Source of the DNA: an uncultured Verrucomicrobiota bacterium
Lineage (GTDB): Bacteria; Verrucomicrobiota; Verrucomicrobiia; Limisphaerales; JADLHS01
Assembly (NCBI GenBank): GCA_937894935.1
Contig: CALAYC010000207.1
Coordinates: forward strand, 1 to 22,278
DNA: 22,278 nucleotides
Reading direction: 5' to 3'
Part shown: positions 7,131-14,620 of the stretch, piece after piece
How positions within the stretch are numbered: position 1 is the stretch's first letter
Layout: every line of letters starts with the position of its first letter
Position numbers and translations under genes: made by a program
The notes under the pieces: generated by a model
The model's database searches: none
What the model was told of the DNA's origin: nothing
What the model saw: only the letters and a program-made list of their open reading frames with translations

Positions 7131-8261
7131 ATGGCTGATGTAACCGAATTGTTGGCCGAACTCGTTGCTATTCCGAGCGTTAATCCGGCATTTCTACCGG
7201 CGCGCCATCCGCATGCTGGAGAGGGCGACGTAGCGGAGTTCCTGGCTGGACGATCGCGGCGCGCACGGTTGGATGTCGAATTTCAACCGATATTGCCGGG
7301 GCGACGGAATGTTCTCGCGCGATTGCGTCCCGGCGGCAAAGTGCGCCAAACGATTCTTTTGGCGCCGCATCTCGACACGGTGAATGTCGTGAGTGACGCG
7401 CAATTAAAACCGGTGAAACGAAGCGGCCGAATCTACGGTCGCGGTGCTTGCGATACGAAAGGTTCGGTTGCGGTGATGTTTCAGGCGTTGTGCGATCTGG
7501 CGGCGATGAAATCCCGTCCACGCGAAACCGAAATTATTTTCGTGGGACTCGTGGATGAAGAGCAGGGGCAGGAAGGTTCGCGTTATCTGGCGCGAAAACG
7601 ATTTCACGCGGATCTCGCGGTTGTAGGTGAACCGACGCGGCTCGCATTGGCGACGGCACACAAGGGCAGTGTCTGGTTGAACGTGGAAACGCGCGGTCGC
7701 TCCGCGCATGGAGCAACGCCGTGGTGCGGCCGCAACGCGGTTCTCGAAATGGCGCGCGTAGTGGAAGCGTTGGAGACGGATTATGCGGCGCAATTGGCGC
7801 GCAAGAAGCATCCGCTGCTCGGCGCAGGCACGGTGAGCGTCGGCACGATCCGGGGAGGCACGCAGACAAACATTGTTCCGGATCATTGTATTATTGGCGT
7901 GGACCGAAGGACGTTGCCCGGCGAATCCGAGCGCGCGACGCGCCTTGCTATGAGCGCTTTCCTTAAATCGCGCGGATTGCAGGCAAAGGTCTCCAACGTA
8001 AAACTCAAACCTTGCCCGGCGCTGGAGACGAAGACGAATTTACCATTGGTGCAGCAGTTTTTAGGAACGCTCCGACAAAAACGAGCAGTGGGACTGCATT
8101 ATTTTTGTGATGCGGCAGTGTTGGCTGGCGGCGGAATTCCGAGTGTGGTGTTTGGTCCGGGAGATATTGGGCAAGCGCACACTGCGGATGAATGGATTGC
8201 GATTTCGCAATTGGAACGCGGCCACGCGATGCTATTGCGTTTCCTGAAATCGCTTCCTTGA
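7131..8261 (+). CDS. M20-family metallohydrolase (ArgE/DapE/acetylornithine deacetylase-like)
   Basis: This 376-residue cytoplasmic metalloenzyme removes acyl groups from amino-acid-type substrates. The two-metal site is visible: His80 and Asp82 in APHLDTV, bridging Asp108 in YGRGACDTKGS, the catalytic Glu143-Glu144 pair in VDEEQGQEG, the VVGEPT segment, and His350 near the end (GQAHTADEW). The dimerisation domain is marked by GRSAHGATPWCGRNAV, and NIVPDHCIIGVDRR is also typical. ArgE (arginine) and DapE (lysine) cannot be separated with confidence by eye. An asd gene, which feeds the lysine pathway, lies 11 kb away but is not linked. ATG 7131 matches the family N-terminus; an in-frame GTG at 7110 is less likely. 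The flippase start is only 30 bases after its stop. Confidence 0.92.
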   Translation: MADVTELLAELVAIPSVNPAFLPARHPHAGEGDVAEFLAGRSRRARLDVEFQPILPGRRNVLARLRPGGKVRQTILLAPHLDTVNVVSDAQLKPVKRSGRIYGRGACDTKGSVAVMFQALCDLAAMKSRPRETEIIFVGLVDEEQGQEGSRYLARKRFHADLAVVGEPTRLALATAHKGSVWLNVETRGRSAHGATPWCGRNAVLEMARVVEALETDYAAQLARKKHPLLGAGTVSVGTIRGGTQTNIVPDHCIIGVDRRTLPGESERATRLAMSAFLKSRGLQAKVSNVKLKPCPALETKTNLPLVQQFLGTLRQKRAVGLHYFCDAAVLAGGGIPSVVFGPGDIGQAHTADEWIAISQLERGHAMLLRFLKSLP

Positions 8262-8290
8262 ATCAAGCGATTCACCTATCGTCCCCGCCC

Positions 8291-9577
8291 GTGACTTCGG
8301 AACAGATTCAACCGGCAACTGCTGTCGCCGCGGAAAAGCACACGAGCTTTTTTCGGCAGAGCGGCTGGTTGATGATCGCAAACATCGGTGGCGGTTTTCT
8401 GTCGCTGGGGGTGCATTTCCTCAACAAAGGAATATCTTCGGACGAATACGGAATTTTCGTCACGTTACTGATGGTTACCGCGTTTCTGCCGACGATGCCG
8501 TTGCAGATGGTTTTTGCGCAGCAAACTGCCAGTGCTTTGGTGTTGGGACGCGAGCGGCAATTAGCCTCCATGATCCGCCGCACGAGTCTGGGAATTATCG
8601 GTTTCTGGTTATTGATGGCGCTGGGCGTCCTGGTTTTTCACAAGCAAATCATGAACGGTTGGCAGTTGAAGAGTCCGCTGCCGTTGGTGGTGACATTGTT
8701 TGCGGTGTTGGGCGCGTTGCTCGGACCGTTGTTCACTGGAGTGTTACAGGGGCGACAGGATTTTTTGTGGATGGGCTGGACGATGTTAGCGTCGGCGCTG
8801 GGACGAATCGGTATTGCGGCGGTGCTGGTTCTTTGTTTTGCGGGCGGAGCGACCGCGATGATGCTGGGCGCGTTGATTGGAATTTTTACGGGACTGGTGA
8901 TTGCGTTGTGGCGCTCGCGCGATTTGTGGACCTTGAAGGGCGAAGCATTTGACGGACGCGCTCTCTGGCGACAGGTGGGGCCGTTGATTCTCGGTTTTGG
9001 CGTCTGTCAATTCATGTTCACCGCCGACACGATGGTTACGAAATGGTTCTTCTCCGGCGATGAAATGAAACAGTACGGTGCAGCAGGGACGTTATCACGC
9101 GCGCTGTTGTGGCTGGTGTTGCCGCTGGCCGCAGTGATGTTTCCGAAGCTGGTGCAAAGTCATACGCGTTCACAAAAGACGAATCTCTTCAATGTTGTGA
9201 TTTTCGGAACGGCACTTCTCGCATTCCTCGGAGCGGCAGGGCTGTGGCTCGTCGGCCCGTGGGTGGTGAAGTTGGTTTACTCGGCAGGAGATGTGCCGCG
9301 CACGGTGGCGTTGTTGCCGTGGTATGCGGGCGCGATGATTCCACTGGCGCTGGCGAATGTGATGGCAAATGACCTGATGGCGCGCGCGCGTTTCAAAGTG
9401 GTGCCGTTGATGGTGGTGGTGGGAATCGCCTACGCCATCGCGTTGCCGTTGTTGCTGAAGCAATTTCCTGGTCGCCTGGAAGTCGTGCTGCAAACATTGG
9501 GCGGCTTCAATCTGTTATTGTTTGTCGTTTGTGCGTGGTTCACCTGGCGCAAGCCGGCGGCGGCGAATGCAACTTGA
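8291..9577 (+). CDS. Polysaccharide flippase-like membrane protein (Wzx/MATE/MOP superfamily)
   Basis: This roughly 428-residue protein has about 12 hydrophobic helices spread over its length and a short, soluble N-terminus. The start of the fold, SGWLMIANIGGGFLSLGVHF followed by LNKGISSDEYGIFVTLLMV, resembles the first helices of O-antigen and polysaccharide exporters of the MOP superfamily, which flip lipid-linked glycans across the inner membrane. GTG 8291 is preferred because it lies just after the M20 stop; the frame stays open to 8192, inside M20, with a TTG at 8258 also possible. No polymerase or glycosyltransferase is next to it, so the cargo is unknown. A function unrelated to polysaccharide cannot be excluded from sequence alone. 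Confidence 0.82.
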   Translation: MTSEQIQPATAVAAEKHTSFFRQSGWLMIANIGGGFLSLGVHFLNKGISSDEYGIFVTLLMVTAFLPTMPLQMVFAQQTASALVLGRERQLASMIRRTSLGIIGFWLLMALGVLVFHKQIMNGWQLKSPLPLVVTLFAVLGALLGPLFTGVLQGRQDFLWMGWTMLASALGRIGIAAVLVLCFAGGATAMMLGALIGIFTGLVIALWRSRDLWTLKGEAFDGRALWRQVGPLILGFGVCQFMFTADTMVTKWFFSGDEMKQYGAAGTLSRALLWLVLPLAAVMFPKLVQSHTRSQKTNLFNVVIFGTALLAFLGAAGLWLVGPWVVKLVYSAGDVPRTVALLPWYAGAMIPLALANVMANDLMARARFKVVPLMVVVGIAYAIALPLLLKQFPGRLEVVLQTLGGFNLLLFVVCAWFTWRKPAAANAT

Positions 9578-9606
9578 GCGCGCCGACGGGCGACAATGGA
9601 GCCGCG

Positions 9607-10401
9607 ATGAATTTCTACGACGCCCATAATCATCTTCAGGACGAGCGCTTCGGCGAACGACAGGCGGAATTGCTCGCTGCAGCAAAAGCGGTGGGGTTGA
9701 AGCGCATGGTGGTCAACGGCGCGTGCGAAGAAGATTGGCCGCAAGTGTTAGCGCTCGCGAAGTCGCATCCGGAAGTGTTGCCGAGCTTCGGTTATCATCC
9801 GTGGTATTTGCACGAGCGAACGGAGCACTGGCAGGAACGATTGCGCGAGTTTTTGGATCAAGTGCCGGCAGCCGTGGGTGAAATTGGATTAGATCGCTGG
9901 AAACCGGATTTACCGTATGACGGACAGGAGGAAGTCTTCGTGGCGCAATTGCGAATCGCCGCCGAACGGAACGTGCCGGCGAGTATCCATTGTTTGCGAA
10001 CCTGGGGGCGAATGTTGGAGTTGTTACAGAGCAATCCGCGACCTGAATGCGGTTTTCTGCTTCACAGTTACGGCGGGCCGGTTGAGATGGTGAATGTGTT
10101 CACAAAACTTGGCGCGTATTTTTCGTTGCCCGGTTGCTATGCGCACGAACGCAAGGAACGACAGCGCGCGACGTTTCGAGAAATTCCGATGGAACGTTTA
10201 TTGATTGAAACCGATGCGCCGGATCAGTTGTTACCGCCGCAGCGAAACGCCTTTCCGTTGGAAGATCAACATCACAAGTCGTTGAATCATCCCGCGAACG
10301 TGCGGGCCGTCTATGAGTTTGGCGCGGAATTGCGGCAGATGCCGTTGGCGGAATTTGCCGGACAGGTGGAAGAGAATTTTCTGCGCTTATTTCGGAGTTG
10401 A
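9607..10401 (+). CDS. TatD-like metal-dependent hydrolase
   Basis: This 264-residue protein of the amidohydrolase superfamily carries the TatD metal-site pattern: His7-x-His9 in YDAHNHL, Glu92 in VGEIGLD, His128 in SIHC, His153 in LLHSYGG, and Asp203 in LLIETDAP. TatD proteins are mostly reported as cytoplasmic 3'-5' DNA exonucleases, but this divergent relative could hydrolyse something else. The segments FGYHPWYL and CYAHERKERQ are typical of the group. ATG 9607 has a GGAG sequence just upstream and gives the standard N-terminus; the in-frame GTG at 9529 lies inside the flippase gene. It is the last gene of the M20-flippase-TatD run, and its 3' end overlaps the opposing lipoprotein gene by 15 bases. 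Confidence 0.9.
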   Translation: MNFYDAHNHLQDERFGERQAELLAAAKAVGLKRMVVNGACEEDWPQVLALAKSHPEVLPSFGYHPWYLHERTEHWQERLREFLDQVPAAVGEIGLDRWKPDLPYDGQEEVFVAQLRIAAERNVPASIHCLRTWGRMLELLQSNPRPECGFLLHSYGGPVEMVNVFTKLGAYFSLPGCYAHERKERQRATFREIPMERLLIETDAPDQLLPPQRNAFPLEDQHHKSLNHPANVRAVYEFGAELRQMPLAEFAGQVEENFLRLFRS

Positions 10402-10740
10402 TTCCACTTCGACACTGTCTTTGACGATTTTGACGACGCCGTCGTTGGTGTCGTACTGCCAGGTGACGCCGGCGGGAAGTTTTGGAATGCGCGAAATCTG
10501 TCCGGATTCAACCAGTTCCAGAAGATCTTTAGGAAAACGACCCTCTTCGATGTAGAACGCTTCGATCGCCTTGTTCACACTCGCTACATCGACGGTAAAC
10601 GAAGCTTTCTTCTCCGCTTGAACCATCTGATTGAGATAATCAGCCGGCGTCGTTGCCTGATTGGCAGCAGGTGCGTTGCGAGAATCTTTGCAGCCAATGA
10701 AAAGAACGGCGGTAACAGGAAGCAGGAGAATCGCTTTCAT
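10387..10740 (-). CDS. Small lipoprotein with pseudopilin (GspG)-like periplasmic domain
   Basis: This 117-residue protein begins with a lipoprotein signal (MKAILLLPVTAVLFIGC) whose lipobox LFIGC places the lipidated Cys at 17. After a short linker, residues 49-100 (VNKAIEAFYIEEGRFPKDL, then ISRIPKLPAGVTWQYD) resemble the C-terminal globular part of type II secretion major pseudopilins, which show the same order: helix, Gly-Arg-Phe-Pro turn, IPKLP and a short beta hairpin. It lacks the pseudopilin N-terminal helix and prepilin cleavage site, so it is a lipid-anchored relative, not a pilin. No partner gene is adjacent. Its last 15 bases overlap the end of the TatD-like gene on the other strand. 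Its function is unknown. Confidence 0.8.
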   Translation of the reverse strand: MKAILLLPVTAVLFIGCKDSRNAPAANQATTPADYLNQMVQAEKKASFTVDVASVNKAIEAFYIEEGRFPKDLLELVESGQISRIPKLPAGVTWQYDTNDGVVKIVKDSVEVESTPK

Positions 10741-10764
10741 GCGATGAGCGTAGCGTGCGAATTT

Positions 10765-10796
10765 AAAAAAGCAAACCGGGCGCGAACCCGATTTGC
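10765..10796 (-). terminator. Rho-independent terminator after the 44-residue lipoprotein gene
   Basis: On the minus strand a 10-base-pair stem (arms 10787-10796 and 10771-10780, one A-C mismatch) closes a six-base loop. It is followed immediately by six T residues (10770-10765). It lies 25 bases after the small lipoprotein stop and 24 bases before the next minus-strand start, so it should separate the two lipoprotein genes into different transcripts or attenuate readthrough. Confidence 0.75.
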
Positions 10797-10821
10797 CTGA
10801 GACTGTTTTGTTACGACCCGA

Positions 10822-10956
10822 TCAAGGTGTGGCTGGCACTGCATTGGTCACCGCTTCCGGAGTTGAAGGAATGGGAGTCGGATCTTCCTTTTTACATCCG
10901 GTTGCAACCGCAGTAACTACGGCCAGCACGGCGACAATGGTGATGAATTTCTTCAT
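10822..10956 (-). CDS. 44-residue small lipoprotein
   Basis: This short gene encodes MKKFITIVAVLAVVTAVATG followed by the lipidated Cys21, then KKEDPTPIPSTPEAVTNAVP and ATP. It is a textbook lipoprotein signal with lipobox VATGC and a short Pro/Thr-rich mature part of only 24 residues. The lysine-rich N-terminus, hydrophobic core and exact lipobox spacing make chance unlikely. A hairpin terminator begins 25 bases downstream. The mature part has no recognisable domain. Small lipoproteins of this type, with a conserved Cys and Lys-rich start, may stabilise the envelope or be entericidin-like, but nothing in the sequence decides this. Confidence 0.72.
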   Translation of the reverse strand: MKKFITIVAVLAVVTAVATGCKKEDPTPIPSTPEAVTNAVPATP

Positions 10957-11125
10957 ACGCTTTTAGGATGACAGCTTTGTTCGGTCACACAAGTTTGATT
11001 TCCCGTACCATTGCGGATGATGATTCCGTTTCATCCAATTTTTGCGTTAATAAATTTGCTTTGATGAAATTCCCTTACTAACTTGCGCCACCTTTAAGCC
11101 ATAACCGTAGAAAAAAAAATAAAGT

Positions 11126-11560
11126 ATGACCAGTCGTATCATGAAGTTCATGACCGGAGGTGGTAAAGCTGCCGCCGCCGCTCCTGCTGCAACTTTCACT
11201 CCGCCGCCGGCCGTGACTCGAAATCCGGGCAATAGCAAAGCTACGTATTCCAAAGTTTTTCGTTTCAGTCCTCCGCACAGTCACGATCACGATCCGCAAC
11301 GCGTGGAAATCGTCGGTTCATTCACCAACTGGCATCCCGTGGCGATGACGTTGAATCCAATGGATCATACCTGGCAGGTGACGATCAATAATATCGAAGG
11401 CAACAAGACGCATCATTACATGTTGTTGGTGAACGGGCATCCAACCAACGACAAGATGTGTGACGGTTACGCTGTGCCGCATGGCGATATCGAACATCGT
11501 TATGCGATCACCACGCCGCGCGGGCCGCGGTTGTTTCTGTTGTTCGCGCAGGCGAAGTAA
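11126..11560 (+). CDS. Stand-alone CBM48/AMPK-beta-like glycogen-binding domain protein
   Basis: This 144-residue protein is mainly a single E-set carbohydrate-binding domain (about 48-125). VEIVGSFTNWHPVAMTL matches the glycogen-binding motif of the AMPK beta subunit and CBM48, with aromatic Trp in TNW and HTW. It is followed by the typical MLLVNGHPTNDKMCDGY, where the AMPK and branching-enzyme domains have a similar -V-DG--- motif. The first 45 residues are Ala- and Pro-rich and look disordered, with no signal peptide; HSHDHDP precedes the domain. No catalytic domain is attached, so it probably targets a partner to alpha-glucan or binds one. ATG 11126 is the first start; ATG 11141 is an alternative. 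A long hairpin terminator follows 35 bases later, so it is likely monocistronic. Confidence 0.88.
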   Translation: MTSRIMKFMTGGGKAAAAAPAATFTPPPAVTRNPGNSKATYSKVFRFSPPHSHDHDPQRVEIVGSFTNWHPVAMTLNPMDHTWQVTINNIEGNKTHHYMLLVNGHPTNDKMCDGYAVPHGDIEHRYAITTPRGPRLFLLFAQAK

Positions 11561-11594
11561 TTACGCGTCGAACAAAACTTTTCGGCAAAGGTTT

Positions 11595-11656
11595 CGACCG
11601 GGAAATGAAGGCGGGCGGATTTATTCCGCGCCAACATTTCCCGGTCGTTTTATTTT
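11595..11656 (+). terminator. Strong rho-independent terminator after the CBM48 gene
   Basis: A perfect 13-base-pair outer stem (11595-11607 with 11635-11647) encloses a second G/C-rich stem (around 11610-11618 with 11625-11632). It is followed by a T-rich run, TTTTATTTT, from 11648. It lies 35 bases after the CBM48 stop and faces the terminator of the minus-strand PEP-CTERM gene. Confidence 0.85.
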
Positions 11657-11678
11657 GCCTCAGAGCTTTTGCGGCAAC

Positions 11679-11709
11679 AAAAAAGGAGCACCCTCGCGGA
11701 TGCTCCTTT
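11679..11709 (-). terminator. Rho-independent terminator of the PEP-CTERM gene
   Basis: On the minus strand a GGAGCATCC/GGGTGCTCC stem with one G-T wobble closes on a GCGA (GNRA) tetraloop. It runs straight into six T residues (11684-11679). It lies about 20 bases after the PEP-CTERM stop codon. The arms are extended by AAA/TTT pairs, so the hairpin may also work weakly in the other direction. Confidence 0.85.
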
Positions 11710-11728
11710 GAAACAGGATGGAATACGA

Positions 11729-12718
11729 TTATTGACGGCGCCGACGCGCGAACGTCAGAGCGCCCAGTCCTAACGCACCCAAAGCGAAGGCGCTGGGTTC
11801 CGGCACCATCAGGAATTCATTGACGCTCAGAGCGGTGTCAGAGAGACGAACTTCATCAATGTAACCCCACGCACGATCACCATGATTGCCAGCGTACAAA
11901 CCGCGACCGACCGAGAAGTTGCCCGCATCCCAGTCGCCGCCATCTCCCGTGCCGGCACTCAACGCTGTGTTAAGACTTCCACTGAGCGTCATGTCCGTTT
12001 GAGCGATTAACTCCCAACCGCTCAAAGTATTCACGTTGCGGAGATAGAGCGACAACGTTGAGCCGTCGCTGACGGCGGCCATGCTGTACCACGGCGCGGA
12101 GTAACCGTTGTTGTCGGTCTGGAAGTTAAAACTCAGGAATATATTATTTGCAGAAATGGCTTCATGCCAGACGCCCGTCACATCGGAAAACTTGATGGCC
12201 AACGCATTGTTAGGCAGCGCCTGAAAATAAAGCGCCGCGAGGTCATTATTGCTCGACGCTGAGCCGCGCGAATCGCGCCCGACGATGGTGCGATAGTCGC
12301 CGTTCTCCAGTTTGAACGTGGCCTCAATAGTCCACGCTGTCGGACTCCAGGTTTGAAGCGCCGTGCCCGATTCGGTAAAGAGCGCAGGATAACCGCCAGT
12401 GTTTTTCACGCTGTAATTGTTCGCCAGACCATTCAACGGCAGGGTGCTGCTGGCGACTTCCGAGCGATAGGCGTAGCCGGCATAATTGCCGTCTGACCAG
12501 GCTGACAGGGTATAGCCGTTGCCGGAGCTGTCGGCAACTGCGCCGTAGAATGTGCCATCTGCTTGACCATTGCGCGCGACGTTTGCTCCTGCTGGACCTT
12601 CTTCAAATCGCCACCAGGCAACGGTGGATGCTTGAACGGACGCAGCGCTTAACGCGACGATGGCCGACAACGCAGCCAATTGTGTGGGTTTTCCAGGTGT
12701 GGATCGGGTTGTTTTCAT
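11729..12718 (-). CDS. PEP-CTERM surface protein with LamG/concanavalin-like domain
   Basis: This 329-residue exported protein has an N-terminal signal peptide (about 1-30, ending VQAS). A beta-rich domain of the concanavalin A/LamG type follows (about 32-300), with the recurrent signatures VAWWRFEEG near its start, WTIEATFKLE, a GRDSRGS turn and GYIDEVRLSDTALS at its end. The C-terminus is a classic PEP-CTERM sorting signal (305-329): VPEPSAFALG, a hydrophobic helix and RRRRQ. Exosortase would cut near Pro-Glu-Pro and anchor or release the protein at the cell surface. No exosortase gene is in the window. ATG 12718 has a weak AGG upstream. It shares strand with the sulfatase but sits 265 bases after it, so it probably has its own promoter. 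Confidence 0.92.
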   Translation of the reverse strand: MKTTRSTPGKPTQLAALSAIVALSAASVQASTVAWWRFEEGPAGANVARNGQADGTFYGAVADSSGNGYTLSAWSDGNYAGYAYRSEVASSTLPLNGLANNYSVKNTGGYPALFTESGTALQTWSPTAWTIEATFKLENGDYRTIVGRDSRGSASSNNDLAALYFQALPNNALAIKFSDVTGVWHEAISANNIFLSFNFQTDNNGYSAPWYSMAAVSDGSTLSLYLRNVNTLSGWELIAQTDMTLSGSLNTALSAGTGDGGDWDAGNFSVGRGLYAGNHGDRAWGYIDEVRLSDTALSVNEFLMVPEPSAFALGALGLGALTFARRRRQ

Positions 12719-12983
12719 GATGTGACCTATCTTGACTGTGTTGTTCGGATGACTCCGATTTCTTTACTGCTTCCTTCTGATAGATTTCCCGGCGACAGAC
12801 GTGCAGACGCGAATGCTTTGCTTTCTGCAAGCTGGGATGACTGAGTTTTCGCGGAGGATTTTATGTGACGAAACGAGACCCGTCTAGTGGCCAGAATGGG
12901 TGACACGCCGTCATAAAGCTGACGCAATCAGGCGTTGCTGATTTTTATCTGCGGCAAATCTCCGTAGAAATACGGCTCGGATT

Positions 12984-14516
12984 TTAACTTTTAGTCGGCG
13001 CTGTTGTTTCCGTGGCGTCGGCCTTTTTCGGTTTCTTGATCGGCCAATCCGGATGTTCTTTGCGCGCGGTTTTCAGATAGCGTTCGAAGCGTGCGATAAC
13101 TTCAGGATTTTGCTTCGCGACGTTTTCTTTTTCACCGAGATCGGTTTTCAAGTTGTAAAGCTCCAACGGTTCGTCAGCTTGCGGACGGACGACTTTCCAA
13201 TCGCCGGAGCGTGCAGCTTGTTGAAAACCACGTTCGTGAAATTCCCAATAGAGGAACTCGTGCTTGTTGGTTTGCGCTTGGCCGGTGAGCAGCGGGAACA
13301 CCGAGATGCCATCAATGTCTTTTGGCGGTTTGGTCATCGCAACGTCCGCCAACGTCGGCAGCAAATCCCAAAGCGCCCAGACGAAATCGCTCGTTTGACC
13401 GAACTTCACCGCCGCAGGCCAACGCACAATCATCGGCACGCGAATGCCGCCTTCGTAGAGATCACGTTTGTAGCCGCGAAACGGACCGCTGCTTTTGTGA
13501 AAAGAGGCCTTCACGCCACCTTCGGAATGCGGGCCGTTGTCACTGGTGAAAATGAAAACGGTGTTGGTATCGAGTTTAAGCGAGACGAGTTGGTCCATGA
13601 TTTTCCCGATTTGCGTATCGAGATACGTAATCATCGCGGCTTTGTTCTTCTCCGGTTGCGGCCATGCCTCATCGGAGTAGGGTGCGTCGCTGGGAACTTG
13701 CATGCCGTTGCCGGTGCGTGCGCCTTCACCATTGTTCGCGTGAGGCAGGTTGTAATTCAGGCACAGGAAAAACGGACGGTACCGATTAAACTGATCCGGC
13801 TTGTTGATCCGGATGAAATTGATCGCGGCTTTCGTGAACAAGTCAGGCATGTAAAGCTGCCGTTTTGCACCAGCATTTTCCGGAAAATGTAGGCGATCAT
13901 CCCACCCGTCATGGCCGGGGCGGGGCGGGTCGTAACGCCACAGCCACTCGGTGTAATAATCATGCGCTTCGCGATTGCTGAGGTAGCCGACAAATTCGTC
14001 GAAGCCGCAATTTTGCGGCGTGCCGCGTTGGCCAGGCTCGGTCAATCCCCACTTGCCAATCAGTCCGGTGCGATATCCCGAAGCTTTGAGAAGTTTCGCG
14101 AGATTCATTTCGTCGGTGCGCAGCGACATGCCCTGACGATTGCCGCGAATGTCCAGATTTCCCGTGTGTTTGCCGAGCATCAATGCCGCTCGCGACGGCG
14201 CGCAGACCGTGCTACCCGCATAACAATCGGTAAAGCGAATGCCTTCTGCTGCGAGCTTGTCGAGGTTGGGCGTTTTAATGCGGGCCTGACCGTAACATCC
14301 CAGGTCGCCATAGCCGAGATCGTCGGCGAGTACAAGGATGATGTTAGGGCGACGCGGCGCTGGCGGTGGTGAATTTGTAGCTGAAGCCTGATCACTGGTG
14401 GAGGTTTGCGAAGCCGACGTTTGAGCGGCGGTGGCGAAAGTAAATCCGAACAACGCTCCACCTGTGAGGCAGGTGAGGAGCGCACGGATGGTGAGCGTCA
14501 GCATTGAACCTTTCAT
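12984..14516 (-). CDS. Secreted arylsulfatase (formylglycine Cys-type)
   Basis: This roughly 510-residue sulfatase of the alkaline-phosphatase superfamily removes sulfate from esters, often polysaccharides. Metal ligands open the domain in NIILVLADDLGYGD (Asp65-Asp66). The nucleophile site is VCAPSR with Cys105 in the Cys-x-Pro-x-Arg motif, so it needs formylglycine-generating enzyme, which is not in the window. The later FTSDNGPHSEGG supplies the remaining metal ligands. A signal peptide (about 1-31) is followed by a Ser/Thr/Pro-rich linker to 56, so the protein is exported. I chose ATG 14516; ATGs at 14528, 14525 and 14504 are also possible, the last with an AAAGG upstream. The open frame continues to 14993 but that part overlaps the divergent gene. 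Substrate is unknown. Confidence 0.93.
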   Translation of the reverse strand: MKGSMLTLTIRALLTCLTGGALFGFTFATAAQTSASQTSTSDQASATNSPPPAPRRPNIILVLADDLGYGDLGCYGQARIKTPNLDKLAAEGIRFTDCYAGSTVCAPSRAALMLGKHTGNLDIRGNRQGMSLRTDEMNLAKLLKASGYRTGLIGKWGLTEPGQRGTPQNCGFDEFVGYLSNREAHDYYTEWLWRYDPPRPGHDGWDDRLHFPENAGAKRQLYMPDLFTKAAINFIRINKPDQFNRYRPFFLCLNYNLPHANNGEGARTGNGMQVPSDAPYSDEAWPQPEKNKAAMITYLDTQIGKIMDQLVSLKLDTNTVFIFTSDNGPHSEGGVKASFHKSSGPFRGYKRDLYEGGIRVPMIVRWPAAVKFGQTSDFVWALWDLLPTLADVAMTKPPKDIDGISVFPLLTGQAQTNKHEFLYWEFHERGFQQAARSGDWKVVRPQADEPLELYNLKTDLGEKENVAKQNPEVIARFERYLKTARKEHPDWPIKKPKKADATETTAPTKS

Positions 14517-14620
14517 GTGAATCATCATGTTGGGAAACGGACGCGGCGGCGTCCATACTGAATTCATTGACCAGCGAATTGCCTTTCCATTCAACCGTTT
14601 TCTGCTCAATCTGCCTCCGC

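Noticed and set aside
12928..12975. Short inverted repeats (AATCAG/CTGATT and CCGTA/TACGG) after the sulfatase gene
   Set aside because: Stems of only five to six pairs, and T-rich sequence follows the first only on the plus strand, where no gene ends; too weak for a terminator.
13053..13892. 279-residue plus-strand open frame opposite the sulfatase
   Set aside because: No recognisable motifs, while the opposite strand encodes the conserved sulfatase core.
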